Below are positions 24,300 through 38,253 of a stretch of DNA of 64,000 nt, piece by piece. The first letter of the stretch is position 1. Every line of letters begins with the position of its first letter. The stretch lies in contig WION01000294.1 in the NCBI GenBank assembly GCA_015039365.1, forward strand, positions 1 through 64,000, in the 5' to 3' direction. Made by a program: the position numbers and the translations under genes. The notes under the pieces were generated by a model that was given only the letters and a program-made list of their open reading frames with translations, had not been told where the DNA came from and did no database searches. The stretch is from Amanita rubescens (lineage: Eukaryota > Basidiomycota > Agaricomycetes > Agaricales > Amanitaceae).

Positions 24300-24890
24300 A
24301 TATCCACCCCGTAACGCATAGTATGGAACGCCCTCCCAGAAAACCAGAGCGCCCAAAGCTTTGCAACTGTCGGAAATGCGTTCAAAGCTCAAACGATGGC
24401 AAGGGCAAGATGCTTCCCCCATGAACGTATAGGAATCATGCAAAGAACCGCCAGGAGGCAGAACAAGTGCGTCCGAGTCATGGCGCATTTTTCGAGAAAT
24501 AGGGACAAACCAAGCGCGCGCGCAAATGTGGTTCGTACTAGGATAAAGCGACCGAGAAGGGTAAGGTCTATATCCAATGTATTGTGTTGATTAACCTACA
24601 AATCCAATAGAAAAATAATTTTACGGCAAACGAGCTTATAACAGAGCAGGAGGATGATCTACGACGCTCTCCTAGTCCCGTGGACTTTTACTCCCCCAGA
24701 TGACCACATGTCTTTTGAACGCGATCCAAGTCCCCCGGACGATCCTATGCCTTTCCAAGTCCCCCAGTGGATGACTCGGATCCTGTGGCTCCCCAACAGC
24801 CTCCAAACAGCCTCGACAATCCGTTAGACAAAGATCGATACTCCCCTTTTGATTCCCCGGCTCATGAGGACGAGGATGACTGAGAGGATG
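24300..24890 (+). pseudogene. Transposon-type zinc-cluster N-terminus, decayed
   Basis: The plus strand shows KLCNCRKCVQSSNDGKGK, then in another frame TYRNHAKNRQEAEQV. Further on come an acidic stretch (EQEDDLRRSPSPVDFYS) and a Pro/Asp-rich segment ending in HEDEDD and a stop at about 24882. The CxCxxC cluster followed by a WxxH-like Arg/His element and an acidic spacer is the N-terminal layout of large basidiomycete transposon proteins such as CACTA-type Tnp2. The frame is broken several times, and no transposase core follows within the next kilobase. Assignment to a family is tentative. Confidence 0.4.
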
Positions 24891-25669
24891 CGTTGAACTA
24901 GGCGGCATGCGGTACGATGTAGGGTACAGTGATGGACATGCGGCACGAGGATCGCTGTTACGGGAATGGGGGCACACCATCGAGTTTCTGACTAGATTCG
25001 GAGCAATTGGAAGAAAAAGGTTGGATCGTGACGTACGGATGGTTTCGGAATCCCGGGATACGTCAGGTCTCAGGAGTCGGCAAACGCGACATCGCGAATC
25101 TCGCGAAAGAAAATCCAACCTGACGTTTATGATTGATGGGCTGTAATCGAGTGGGAGGTGGCACCGATGTCACGGTGGAGTTTATAGACGTCGAGGTTGC
25201 ATTTGGGTGCCGGGCGTGGATCAAGGATGTTGACGGCCTGGATGAAGGATCCGTGACTTGGAGGCCAGCGGAAGGGAGTCAGTCAAGGTATACACGGAAA
25301 TGGATGAACACACCTTCGTAAGTGCTGGACGCTTTTGTTCATCTCTGTCGTTTTCCGCCTTTGCACTATAGCCTAAACAGCCCATCCTTCGCGTGGTATA
25401 GGACGCCATGATTCCTCGCTTAGCCTTGTCCTCCGCATATCGCTAGGCCGTGGACCAAGTTGGCAGCAATCCACCAGTCTTCCACCCTCATCTTTTTCAT
25501 AGTTTGTTGGCTTGTTAGCTTACTGATGAATTGGCGGGGACGCGAATATATAGAAGATGAATTTGTAGACTGTTGAAGCGGATCCCTTCTCGTCAACCTC
25601 GTGAATGCCACGTTTCTAATGTCTTATACCTAGATTAGCGTAGCTCGACAGATCACATTGGACCAATGC
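24891..25669. other. Intergenic, no gene supported
   Basis: Open frames of 60-150 codons occur on both strands but look like shadows of each other and match nothing I know. No repeat was recognised. Confidence 0.4.
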
Positions 25670-29517
<3,848 letters not shown>

Positions 29518-29810
29518 GAGTGAATGAGCGAGGCGCGTGACTGTCAGTGCGACGGTGACCTCAGCGCGGTTAGACGTTTACTTCAAGCTCACTAACTTAT
29601 ATAGATGAGGAGTCCGAGTACAGAAGTAAGCAGGTTTAGTACAACTAGACGGACATCCCCCGATCCGTCTGACATCAACAAACAAGTGGAATGACCATAA
29701 TGTTTTAGTGCAATGGATGCGGTGGGGCGCAACAGGGCGTGGTTGAGCAGTGGGTGAGGAGGGAGGTGTGTCAGTAACGTCAAAAACAGTTTTAACCTGG
29801 GTACTCACGC

Positions 29811-30473
29811 CTAAGGAAGGAATGTGCTTGTGGAGTTAATGAAAAATTCAAGCTTAACTCCAGCATCAGGAGTACCCAACAGGTAAAGGTCACGAACGAT
29901 TGGCTGAGCAGCCTTCTGCAAGGCTAGAGCCAGAGATGCTGCAAAATCGCCACTGGGATTTGGCTTGTGGCTGCGGGTTATAAGCTGGGCATTTGAAAAT
30001 GGACCAACTTCGAGCATGGTGAAGTAGGGTCCAACAAACATGAGCCACAGAAGTTTTGTGTTGGGAAGAAGGCCTCCTTTAACTGCAGCTTTCGCCTGAT
30101 CAATTGCCTGGAATTGGCAGACGTGCAATGTATTCTTGATACCCTCGTCTTCAGCCATGATGCAGGGATGTGGTAGCTCGATCATCGATCGGGTCGCCTT
30201 TTTGACTTCAATACCGCCCTGCAAACGTATATGCGGAGGAACATTATAATAACGTCCCAACCCGAAATCAGGGAGTGCTCCTCGGGAGTCAGCGACAGCG
30301 CCAGGCTTCCAGGGAATGAACAGTTGCGGGAAAATAGTATAGCGATCTCGAGGTTGTTTGTGGAGGATAAAGGCCTCTGTTATGACACCGTACGTATCAA
30401 ATTCAGATGGTGTGCCCATGACCGAGTTCTGAACCATTTGAAAGAGATATGCCTGGTCACTTGAAGATGTCAT
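29811..30473 (-). CDS. Hypothetical protein, possible PD-(D/E)XK nuclease fold
   Basis: The open frame from ATG 30471-30473 gives 220 residues ending at 29811. The frame stays open upstream to about 30503 without an ATG, so an earlier exon is possible. Conserved-looking blocks are RYTIFPQLFIPWKPG, LPDFGLGRYY, IRLQGGIEVKKA, AIDQAKAA, LLWLMFVGPYFTMLEVGPFS, KPNPSGDF and RDLYLLGTP. Proteins with these blocks appear in mushroom genomes as an uncharacterised family; this is from memory, not a search. I note Pro68-Asp69 followed 20 residues later by Glu89-Val90-Lys91, which has the PD...ExK spacing of a restriction-like nuclease fold. That is inference. No frameshift is seen. A possible further exon downstream (about 29785-29590) is not supported. 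Confidence 0.6.
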   Translation of the reverse strand: MTSSSDQAYLFQMVQNSVMGTPSEFDTYGVITEAFILHKQPRDRYTIFPQLFIPWKPGAVADSRGALPDFGLGRYYNVPPHIRLQGGIEVKKATRSMIELPHPCIMAEDEGIKNTLHVCQFQAIDQAKAAVKGGLLPNTKLLWLMFVGPYFTMLEVGPFSNAQLITRSHKPNPSGDFAASLALALQKAAQPIVRDLYLLGTPDAGVKLEFFINSTSTFLP

Positions 30474-30689
30474 CGGTGTACGAGCTAGCACGTACGCGTT
30501 CAATAGGCCACACGCGCCACACAGATGAGCTCACCTATTAGTATTAGATTCACTCGCGCGCGCGCACGCGGATCTGGAGAAGTCCTGGGTCTGGGGGGCA
30601 AAGCTCCCAGGATGGTCCGTGCGTTATTTGACTTCGGGCTTACGTACATAGACCGAGTTTTCTGCATCAGCTCATTCGTTCAACGCGGG

Positions 30690-30695
30690 TATAAA
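30690..30695 (+). promoter_or_regulatory. Likely TATA box
   Basis: TATAAA 59-64 nt upstream of the ATG at 30754, followed by a pyrimidine-rich stretch. Confidence 0.45.
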
Positions 30696-30753
30696 ATTTC
30701 ATCCTCTTCTTTTATCCCAGGATATGCTTACAATCGTTTAACAGTTTGCTGCA

Positions 30754-31062
30754 ATGCCCTGTCGCTTCATCAAAGGGTTTGAAATCAGCCGTTCAAAAGT
30801 GGCTACCATGATCGTCGACCCATCCAAAGTGGATGTTGCTATTGGCATTGTCATCGAGCAGTTCCTCGACCGTGACGGTTTCAAGTTTCTCGCCTGCGGG
30901 GACCGACCTGATCATAAAATAACTCGACCCTTAGTAATTGTTCTTGATGATGACGACGACGAAGAGAAGTTGAGGCAAAGGCCATTGCCCGATATAGACC
31001 AGAGTATTCTGACAGTGAAGGAGATCCTTGAGGGGCCGGATGTATGGGAAAGATCAGCTTGA
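30754..31062 (+). CDS. Small hypothetical protein
   Basis: A 102-residue frame starting at ATG 30754 and ending at TGA 31060-31062. The middle is folded-looking (VDVAIGIVIEQFLDRDGFKF), followed by LVIVLDDDDDEEK and a tail LTVKEILEGPDVWERSA. A second ATG at 30808 could be the true start. A TATA box precedes it. No family recognised. Amino-acid composition and absence of interruption support a real gene, but the case is not strong. Confidence 0.4.
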   Translation: MPCRFIKGFEISRSKVATMIVDPSKVDVAIGIVIEQFLDRDGFKFLACGDRPDHKITRPLVIVLDDDDDEEKLRQRPLPDIDQSILTVKEILEGPDVWERSA

Positions 31063-31961
31063 TATAGGCATGTGGTAAGCCAAGCCCTTGACGCTTGTTC
31101 TCCATATGTTTATCGAGTGGAAATTACAGAGACTCAAAAAAAAACTTCGAAAAATACACCAGGCGGACTCTGAATGTGTGGTGGCCTACTATGTATTTGG
31201 CATTGCAATGCACGAGACTAGTGAAATATAAAGACTGATGCGAGTCCCAAGAGAGGGACAAAGCGGGACGTTTATAGCGCAATACTGAAATTGGATATCG
31301 AAGCGATAAATCAGACGGATTCGGTCCTCCGAATGGGAAGAAAGCTGTTGACGCTCTGCTGAGCCCTCCGTCGGCTGGTCAGCTTGCTCCGCTCCTTACT
31401 CGTCACCCAGCCTGGTCTGTGTCATCTCGAATTGGAAATGCTTCTAGTGGCTGTTCGCAATGGGCTTCTTGATGATAGAAGCGAATTGAGGGTATTCGTG
31501 TACTACAGACTCTGCCCAAATTTGCTCAGGTTCCTGGAGCAGCGGAAGAACGTAAGTCTTACCAATTTGGTGGTGGAGACATAGATATCATCTATGGCTT
31601 GTCCGAGAGGCCAATTTGTTCGACTCGTTCAAGTTGAGCGTGTAGGCGAGAATGGTGACAAGGCGAAATAGCGGCCATATTCACATCGTCGACGCTGGGG
31701 TTGTCGTTGACTACCGTTGTGATTTGGGCATTTTGATCAACGCGTTGAAACGTTGATCGATCGATCCTCGGCCGGTATCTTACTTCACCGTATGCAGCGT
31801 TACCGAATTGGTTCGATTGTTACTTATACTCTTCAGAAGCCTCACGGTGACATCCGAGCTGATCGTATTGTTCTTTAGCATGGGAAACAATGCATTAATG
31901 ACAACATATAGCTCGACGTTACTGACGGGCTGGGACTTCGTCAACCTCCAATACCTACGCA
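31063..31961. other. Spacer with weak coding traces
   Basis: Fragments that look coding appear on both strands: plus strand near 31360-31580 (LAPLLTRHPAWSVSSRIG) and minus strand near 31960-31790 (VVINALFPMLKNNTISSDVT, HEAT-like). None can be assembled into a gene. These are best read as old remnants. Confidence 0.3.
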
Positions 31962-32400
31962 ATGACCACCCTCGCTAATACTATGGGAATCATCGGTGCC
32001 GGTCCCGCCGGTCTTATCACGGCTCACGTCCTGTTACAAGACAGGTTTGACATCTTTTGACGTCCAGCTGCTTACCGAGGACAGGTGTCCCGGAGGCGTC
32101 TGGGCCAGGCATCGTGTCTAGTATCCCAGCATGAAGATTAACAGGTGCGTTCCACATGCGACCTTGTCCTTCATCTGATCGGCCATACTAGTCCCCAGGG
32201 AGAGTTTTGCTTCTCTTCTTTGTCCATGTCACCTGAGGACTCCGCGAAGACTGGTGGTCGACTATCCAGAAAAGATATTTGCAATCATAACATTTGCGGA
32301 AACATTTTTGAAAGACAAAATCAAAGGGCGATGAAGTATCTGTATGTATTTGTCGTCCGCGTCATTGTTCCATGTCATGACTCATCGCCTTGCTAAACGC
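31962..32400 (+). pseudogene. Flavin-containing monooxygenase, N-terminal remnant
   Basis: ATG 31962 begins MTTLANTMGIIGAGPAGLIT, a classical FAD-binding GxGxxG motif of flavin monooxygenases, followed by HVLLQDRFD. In other frames come EDRCPGGVWARH, SPQGEFCFSS and ETGG-like TGGRLSRKDIC. The frame changes at least twice within 400 nt and the NADPH-binding half is missing, so this is a remnant. It is followed immediately by an HNH nuclease fragment. Confidence 0.6.
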
Positions 32401-32409
32401 CTTCCTAGT

Positions 32410-32990
32410 ACATTGGGGCTGTTCTCCGAGATCGTCTCAATTCATACGACCCCGCTCTAGAACCTAACGCTCTAGGCATCAACTCTGTTGAGAACGGGAT
32501 GTTTCTGAGCAAGAATCTGCATGCGTCGTTGGCGCTCGGGAGCAGCGCTTTCCTAAAGGTACGTGAAGTAGACATAAATTCCGAAAATTTCTGAATCTGC
32601 TGATCTCTAGACGCCCAACTTTGCTTTGGATCCCACCGACATCCCTAGGGTTGAGGCAGATCCAACGCCACCCAGTTGCATCACATTGCATCATTTGAAA
32701 CCAGACACTATATCACCAGCCTCCCCGCACTAAAGTGACGATGGTAGTTCCCCAGAATGTGATGGCCTCTGTGATGACGATGAATGTATACCCAATAGAC
32801 GGCCGAGAGGGAGAAATCACAGCTCGAAGATGTCAGATGAAATGCTTCGTGCGATGGACGACGTCCTTGCGCTCTCCGTGTTGGTCAAGGGAACCACTCC
32901 TGAATTGATGGCCGCAGAAAGACAGAAGCGAGAGGAGGCGGAAGAGTTGCGTGCGTAGGAGGCTAGTCGAGCGAAAGTGCAGCAGTGGAT
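32410..32990 (+). pseudogene. HNH endonuclease, C-terminal fragment
   Basis: Blocks ALGINSVENGMFLSKNLHAS and SSAFLK, then an intron (32561-32610, GTACGT...CTCTAG), then TPNFALDPTDIPRVE match the second half of the HNH domain in basidiomycete HNH proteins and its downstream element. A later block (SDEMLRAMDDVLALSVLVKG, ELMAAERQKREEAEELRA) fits the C-terminal helical tail but is in another frame and is stopped by a TAG at about 32956. The first half with the cysteine/histidine core is absent. A second, more complete copy lies about 250 nt further on, on the opposite strand. Confidence 0.55.
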
Positions 32991-33230
32991 GCAAAGCTCT
33001 CCGCGCGTTCTCCCTTACCTCCTGATCTTAGGTTAAATAGATCGAATTCCAGTCAAACCCAAACCAGACTACGGGAGTGAACGATAAATGACCGTTTCTC
33101 TGTAAAACATACTTTGGTGTCCATCCGCAGTTTTTTTACAAACCCTCGAATACAATTATTACCTCGCTTGCAAAACCCCATTGATGGCCCTAGCCTCGTC
33201 ACGCGCGCACCGTTGGGACGGGGTAGTCGC

Positions 33231-34200
33231 TCAATGTGCTGTGCCACTAATTAAGCTACAAATTGAAGCCATTTTTGAATGCTCTCCCTGGTTTTCTCCT
33301 CTCTCATACGCCTTCCTTGCATTATGCGCCCACAATCCCGCGACCACGTCTAGAATATCAACTACCCCACTGTCTCGTGCCTTCTCCAGCGTCTCAGTCT
33401 GCGAATGACGATCTGCTTTCTTAGCTTGAGCCGTCTTATTCCGACGAACTATCGTTCGTTTCCCTGCACCCCTAACTGAATGGCCGTCGTCACTGTCGTT
33501 ACCATCACCGTCATCGTCCCCATCGTGGTAGTAAAACTCCTTGGTTTTTTCCACAGTAAATTGCACAAATTCCTTAACTCCCCATGTCTTGAGGGCAGCA
33601 CAACCATAGGCGACATCGAAGAGAAAACGCGGCGGCCAGTCATTATTTGTTGCACTGCAACCGAGTTGTGAGGTACTAGGAACTGGACCAGATAATCACT
33701 GCAACTGAAGTTGTGAAAGGTGAGGCGACTGTTCGCGACTGATGGATGCACACCGAATTGAAGATGGTCGAGAACCCATTGGGGTTGCATGACGAGGGGC
33801 ACATCGTCGACGTTCATTGCAAAGTTGGGTGTCTAGCAAATCAACTCAATCACATTGGAGATAACTGCGTCGAGTAGATGACCTGTAAAAAGGCGACCTG
33901 GGAGGTTCCGAACCGGGGGGTGCAGCATTCGGTTAAGCAGGATTCCATTCCGTGTATCGTTGATGCTCTCTAAGCGTGGATCAACGACGAGTCCTCCCTG
34001 TAGGCGACGAGGTTCTTTATGTACTTCGTCTGGAATGAGCGACGTGAACGGTACAAAGGGCCGGAACGCACCTGGTCTCCATTTGCATGCGGAATTATAT
34101 GACACGCCTCAAACTGTGCTGTACCAGTCACCACGCAACACCTATCACGATTGACCACATACTGTTTGAAGTTCGCCCGGCGGCTAGTGACTTCTATGTG
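33231..34200 (-). CDS. HNH endonuclease (HNH_2-like), possibly frameshifted
   Basis: The minus strand reads FKQYVVNRDRCCVVTG, FEACHIIPHANGDQ, then after an intron LESINDTRNGILLNRMLH. This is the HNH pattern: Cys cluster, His pair, Asn, His. A second intron leads to TPNFAMNVDDVPLVMQPQWV, and the tail has FLFDVAYGCAALKTWGVKEF followed by an acidic stretch and a basic C-terminus ending at 33231. The exons join in frame as far as NSVAVQQ near 33655. The next block is in another frame, so either a small indel or an unrecognised intron lies there. The 5' end is unclear: an in-frame TAG directly upstream of the first block may be an intron acceptor. HNH proteins cut DNA; targets of this fungal group are unknown. 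Confidence 0.6.
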
Positions 34201-36091
34201 CCGCGAAATTGGACAAAAGGTCTAAGACCTATGAAAATGATGATGATCACTAGTGATTTCCCCGTGATCACGACAGATTATCACAAATTTTCGTTAATCA
34301 TCATAAAAGCTCGTGAATGGAAGTGATACATCGTTGTACATTAGTGCCTCATCATGATTGCTTCTTTTCTTTTCGAAGAGGCCTTCGTGAACCTTCGTGA
34401 ACCAATCATTGTCCATGGTGTTATTAGACTATGGATTAAAATTTACCAAACTTTGAAACATCATCAATCACCAGTGATTGCTAGTAATCATGGGTGATCA
34501 CGGTTACTGTACTTTTAGTGTAACAAGTAATTAATATGTTGTTCATGATCGTTAACCGTAATCCTGTAGCCAGGTCATACACCAGTTTGTTAATTAGTAA
34601 TGGCGAGGAAATGATGTAAAAAACTAAGCATCGGGAAAAACAGTGTCTCTGAATTGAGCAAAGTTTTAATCAAACTTTGTTCCGAGGCCGAGTGAAACGA
34701 AGGACTCGGTTTTATTCCGAAACTTGAGTCGCTTTTTTTTCCTTTTTGGTAAGCGCCGGTAATTACCGAGCAAACAATCGCACATTGAAGCTATGGACGC
34801 AACTCTATACTAGCTTTTCGTCTTTACTCTTCCTCACTATCTTAAGATGGTCATACTATGTCCTTTAACCATTCTACGCAATTGGATTGATGGTTACTCT
34901 TGCCTCGCACACAACTCCCCCAACCTCTTTGAAATTCCGATTACAGTTATGCCTGCTACGGCTCCTCGTTGGATTGATGATTAAGACTCGCTCGCGCACG
35001 CTTCAGTCATCGTTTCTTGCCATCTATGGAACACAACGCTTTGGCGCAGAGTCAGCAGCGCTCTCGGGTCGCCATCAAAACACCATGATGATACGCGTTC
35101 ATTGTCGAACCCTGTTTGTTCTTTCACTGCACGATTTAAGCTGCACTCACTGGGAAATGCTCATCACCACCGCCCGCAGCCGCCTCCTTAAGACAAAGAC
35201 GAGCCATTCTCCCATGTCGGTCCCACGCCTCGCGCTGTGCTGCTCCCTCGTCGAAGAGGAGGAGGAGGGGCAGGGGTAGGACGAACCTGTTGCCGAATTT
35301 GTGATGGTTATGGTATAATAGTGGTGTCGTATCATCACGTCACTTGACGAACAGGACCTGACGAATTTCTCTCTAGCCTCAAGTTTCTTTTGCACCGTTT
35401 GAATCGCTCCCAAGCTCTGTTTTCTCGCGCACTTGACTCTCGCAATCATTCGCTCTCAAGAACCGCTATGTTTTCTCTCGCACTTTACGCAAGTCATCTT
35501 TCGCTCTCAGGAATCCTGAATCGTTATCCCGATTCACTATTCATCACTCACGTAATCATTTGTATTCATTATATATCAAACAAACTGCTTTTTCGTGCCG
35601 CATTTGTTCTGCTCCCATAAGTTAAAACCCACTCTGAGAGTGATTGAAGTGCTCTCGGCGCGAATCTGACCACTCTGCGAGGGCTGTACTTCCCCTAAAA
35701 ACGCGGCGATCGCTCGGGCTGCTCAGACATCTCTGTGCCGAAAATCTGATGTTACGGATTCGCGCTCGGGCTGCTCAGTTCCCTCTGTGCCGAGAATCTG
35801 TTATTACGGAATCAGATATATTAGAGTGTCGAACGAACATCTTTTCGTGCATCTACTTAACATTCGGTCAACACCATCGTTGATGACGGCCACAAACGAA
35901 TTAAGAGGAATTAGCATGTTGAGTGAACGACTATGATTGGTACATATTGACTGGCGTGCCAGATCGTTTCAGAAGCTCGTACTTTTCCTACACAGGCGCT
36001 TGTGTACTTTAATCGACATCAACAACTAAACCACTTCACCATTTCTGTTTTTATTGACCTTCTTCTCTCGCTCCGTCGTCATGCTGCTTCT
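34201..36091. other. Long gene-free stretch with short palindromes and a duplication
   Basis: No coding block supported over 1.9 kb. Between 34240 and 34510 there are several short palindromes built on TCACTAGTGA and GTGATCAC. Between about 35707 and 35812 a roughly 53-bp segment containing GCTCGGGCTGCTCAG and CTCTGTGCCGA occurs twice in tandem. The segment from 35380 to 35530 repeats TTTCGCTCTCA-like words. Confidence 0.5.
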
Positions 36092-37395
36092 CTAAGCTTC
36101 CGTCATCAATGACCATTTCTCCCAACTTTTTACGTATTCGGGACCGTTCTTCATCATCGTACCCAACCCTCCTTTTTATCATCGTATACACTCCAGGTGC
36201 TCTTATGTTTGTCAGCAGTTTATATGCAGCTTGTGATGCAAACGCTTTCTGGTAAAATAGACTCTCGTTACTAAAACGACTTCCAATATCAATGTATCCT
36301 GTTACTACTCACCTGGGAGAATGAGTTGTCCAGCATCGTCAAACTTCGCAAGATGCAAATCATTTTGTATTCATTTTTGGGCAGTGGAACCAGTGTCAAC
36401 GTCATTTGAGCGTCAACGACATCGCCTATTTGAAAGCGAACAGGCGACATTTTGATATATCTATGCAAATATTCAATCAACATTCCGCATTGTCAACCAG
36501 TCTTTCTCACTCACTTCATTTCACCGGTATCCGACAATACCCTCTCGTAAAATTCGACCACATTGTTCTCGCTGTGAATGTAACTTGTGTTTTCAAAGCT
36601 GGAGAGTATGCCGTGTGGATCAATTTCGCTTGGAAAAGAGATATGTTTCACCGTCGGTCCACAGTCTTTAATTGATGAAAAGTATCGGTTAGATGTTTCA
36701 ATGCTTGTGAATTCTCCATATGTATCCAGAAATGCACATGGTTTCAGTTTGTCTCGAGGAACATGACCGCTGAATAGCGAATATATGTCGAAGATCCCAT
36801 TTATTGCTGCCTCAAACGTCGGAGTCCCGAGACCTGTGAGCGAGACCCCTTGTCGTAAGTACTTCACGCGTTTTGCGGTTCTTTCGAGTGACCAACGTAT
36901 TAGCTTCGTCCTGTAGGTGAGAATGCGAAACTTACATTTCTTGGTTCCTAAAAGGCGGAAGATCATGTCGCCAGATAATTCCTTGGATGTGTGCTACAAC
37001 TTCCTCTATGTCGTTCGTCATATTCTCACCATCAACGGGTGATCCTTTTGCAAATACGAGCTGCTTGACTGATTTCGTCTCAACGACTCTGTACGCATTG
37101 GGCCATTCGACTGTCTGGAAAACAAATGTGTCAATCCTACTGGTGCCAATTTGTATTCAATAACCTGTTTACCTTCGTGCAACGCGATAACTGTATGCCT
37201 GAATCCGCATTAACTCTTCTTTCTACTGAAATATGATCAAGGCGATCGGCTGTCAGGTTGTACGTGCATTAGCCAATCGAATCCAGTTTTGATGGTTTTA
37301 ATGTGATATGTACCTGCGGCCTTCAAGTCGTAGTCTCCGTTCATGTAGGCGTTCGTTGGCGAATGATTGTCTCTCTCCTCTACTGTCTGATTCAT
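36092..37395 (-). CDS. Orphan gene of a mushroom-specific family
   Basis: Exons on the minus strand start at ATG 37393-37395 (MNQTVEERDNHSPTNAYMNG). They continue through DRLDHISVERRVNADSG, TVEWPNAYRVVETKSVKQLV, DIEEVVAHIQGIIWRHDLPP, TPTFEAAINGIFDIYSLFSG, TYGEFTSIETSNRYFSSIKD and CGPTVKHISFPSEIDPHGIL. The last part has FQIGDVVDAQMTLTLVPLPK and IRKKLGEMVIDDGSL, stopping at 36092-36094. Introns with GT-AG ends are clear at several joins. One join, after PPFRNQE near 36950, needs either a very short intron (about 25 nt) or a frameshift. From memory, related sequences recur in mushroom genomes without known function. I see no catalytic motif. It is divergent to another orphan gene beginning at 38254. 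Confidence 0.6.
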
Positions 37396-38253
37396 GTTTC
37401 TCTTATATATGACCGGCACTAGTACGTCAGCTGTATGATGGTAACTTGCGCATTTGAGCTTCCGTTCAAGATGTGTGGAGCGATGGTTCACCGTATGGAC
37501 AATGACGGATCGGGAGAAAGTAATTTTGGAGAATATTTCAAATGGCAGAGTAGTAATGGGATACACGCGGCGTCAAACGCCGTATCACTAACGGAGATGC
37601 GATCCTAAACATCAATGATTTACCATCAATTGATGCGCAATCTCGTCGTCCGCGCATCTCATCGGCTGCGCATCTCATCGGCCGCGCATCTCTTCAGCCG
37701 CGCGTCTCGTCTTGCGTTCTTTGTCTTTCCGCGTTATCGTCAAATGTTGACGCAATGATGATACAATCCTATTTTTCCGGACGCACCTTCTCTCCCACTT
37801 TTTCCTGTCTACTGTGCCAAAATTCGACCTTCGTTACAACTTGTCTGTAATGATCGATCACCTTATGGACAATGACTGATCAGGCAAAGCTCAGGTGCAA
37901 TTTGACTTGATCCGTTCGACCAGCCATCAGACTTTCATCGAGCGGAGCACCGATTCCTACTTTAACGAAATCGCGATCCTGAAAGATCTTCCATCAAGTG
38001 ATCCCCAGCGTTCTAAATTTATCTCATTGTTCGCGCGTTCCGTCGACCGTTCATCGTCTTTCCGCTGTTGTCCTCAAATGTTTAGGCCGTTCCGTTACGG
38101 CTCTACTCTTTCGCTGCATCCAATGCATGTTCATTCCATGCACTTTTCTCACTTATAGTGTGCGACATGCTGAACGGTATCCTTCCAGATTTCCCCACAC
38201 CTTTGCGATTGCCTCTTCATCTACTACCTTCATTCAGTTGACTTACCGACTCC
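37396..38253. other. Shared divergent promoter region with diverged duplication
   Basis: Gene-free spacer between two divergent genes. A segment with TATGGACAATGACGGATC near 37495 recurs as TATGGACAATGACTGATC near 37864. Downstream of each come CATCAA-rich and CGCG-rich words, which suggests an old direct duplication. Between 37640 and 37710 a 20-bp word with GCGCATCTCATCGGC repeats three to four times. Confidence 0.45.
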
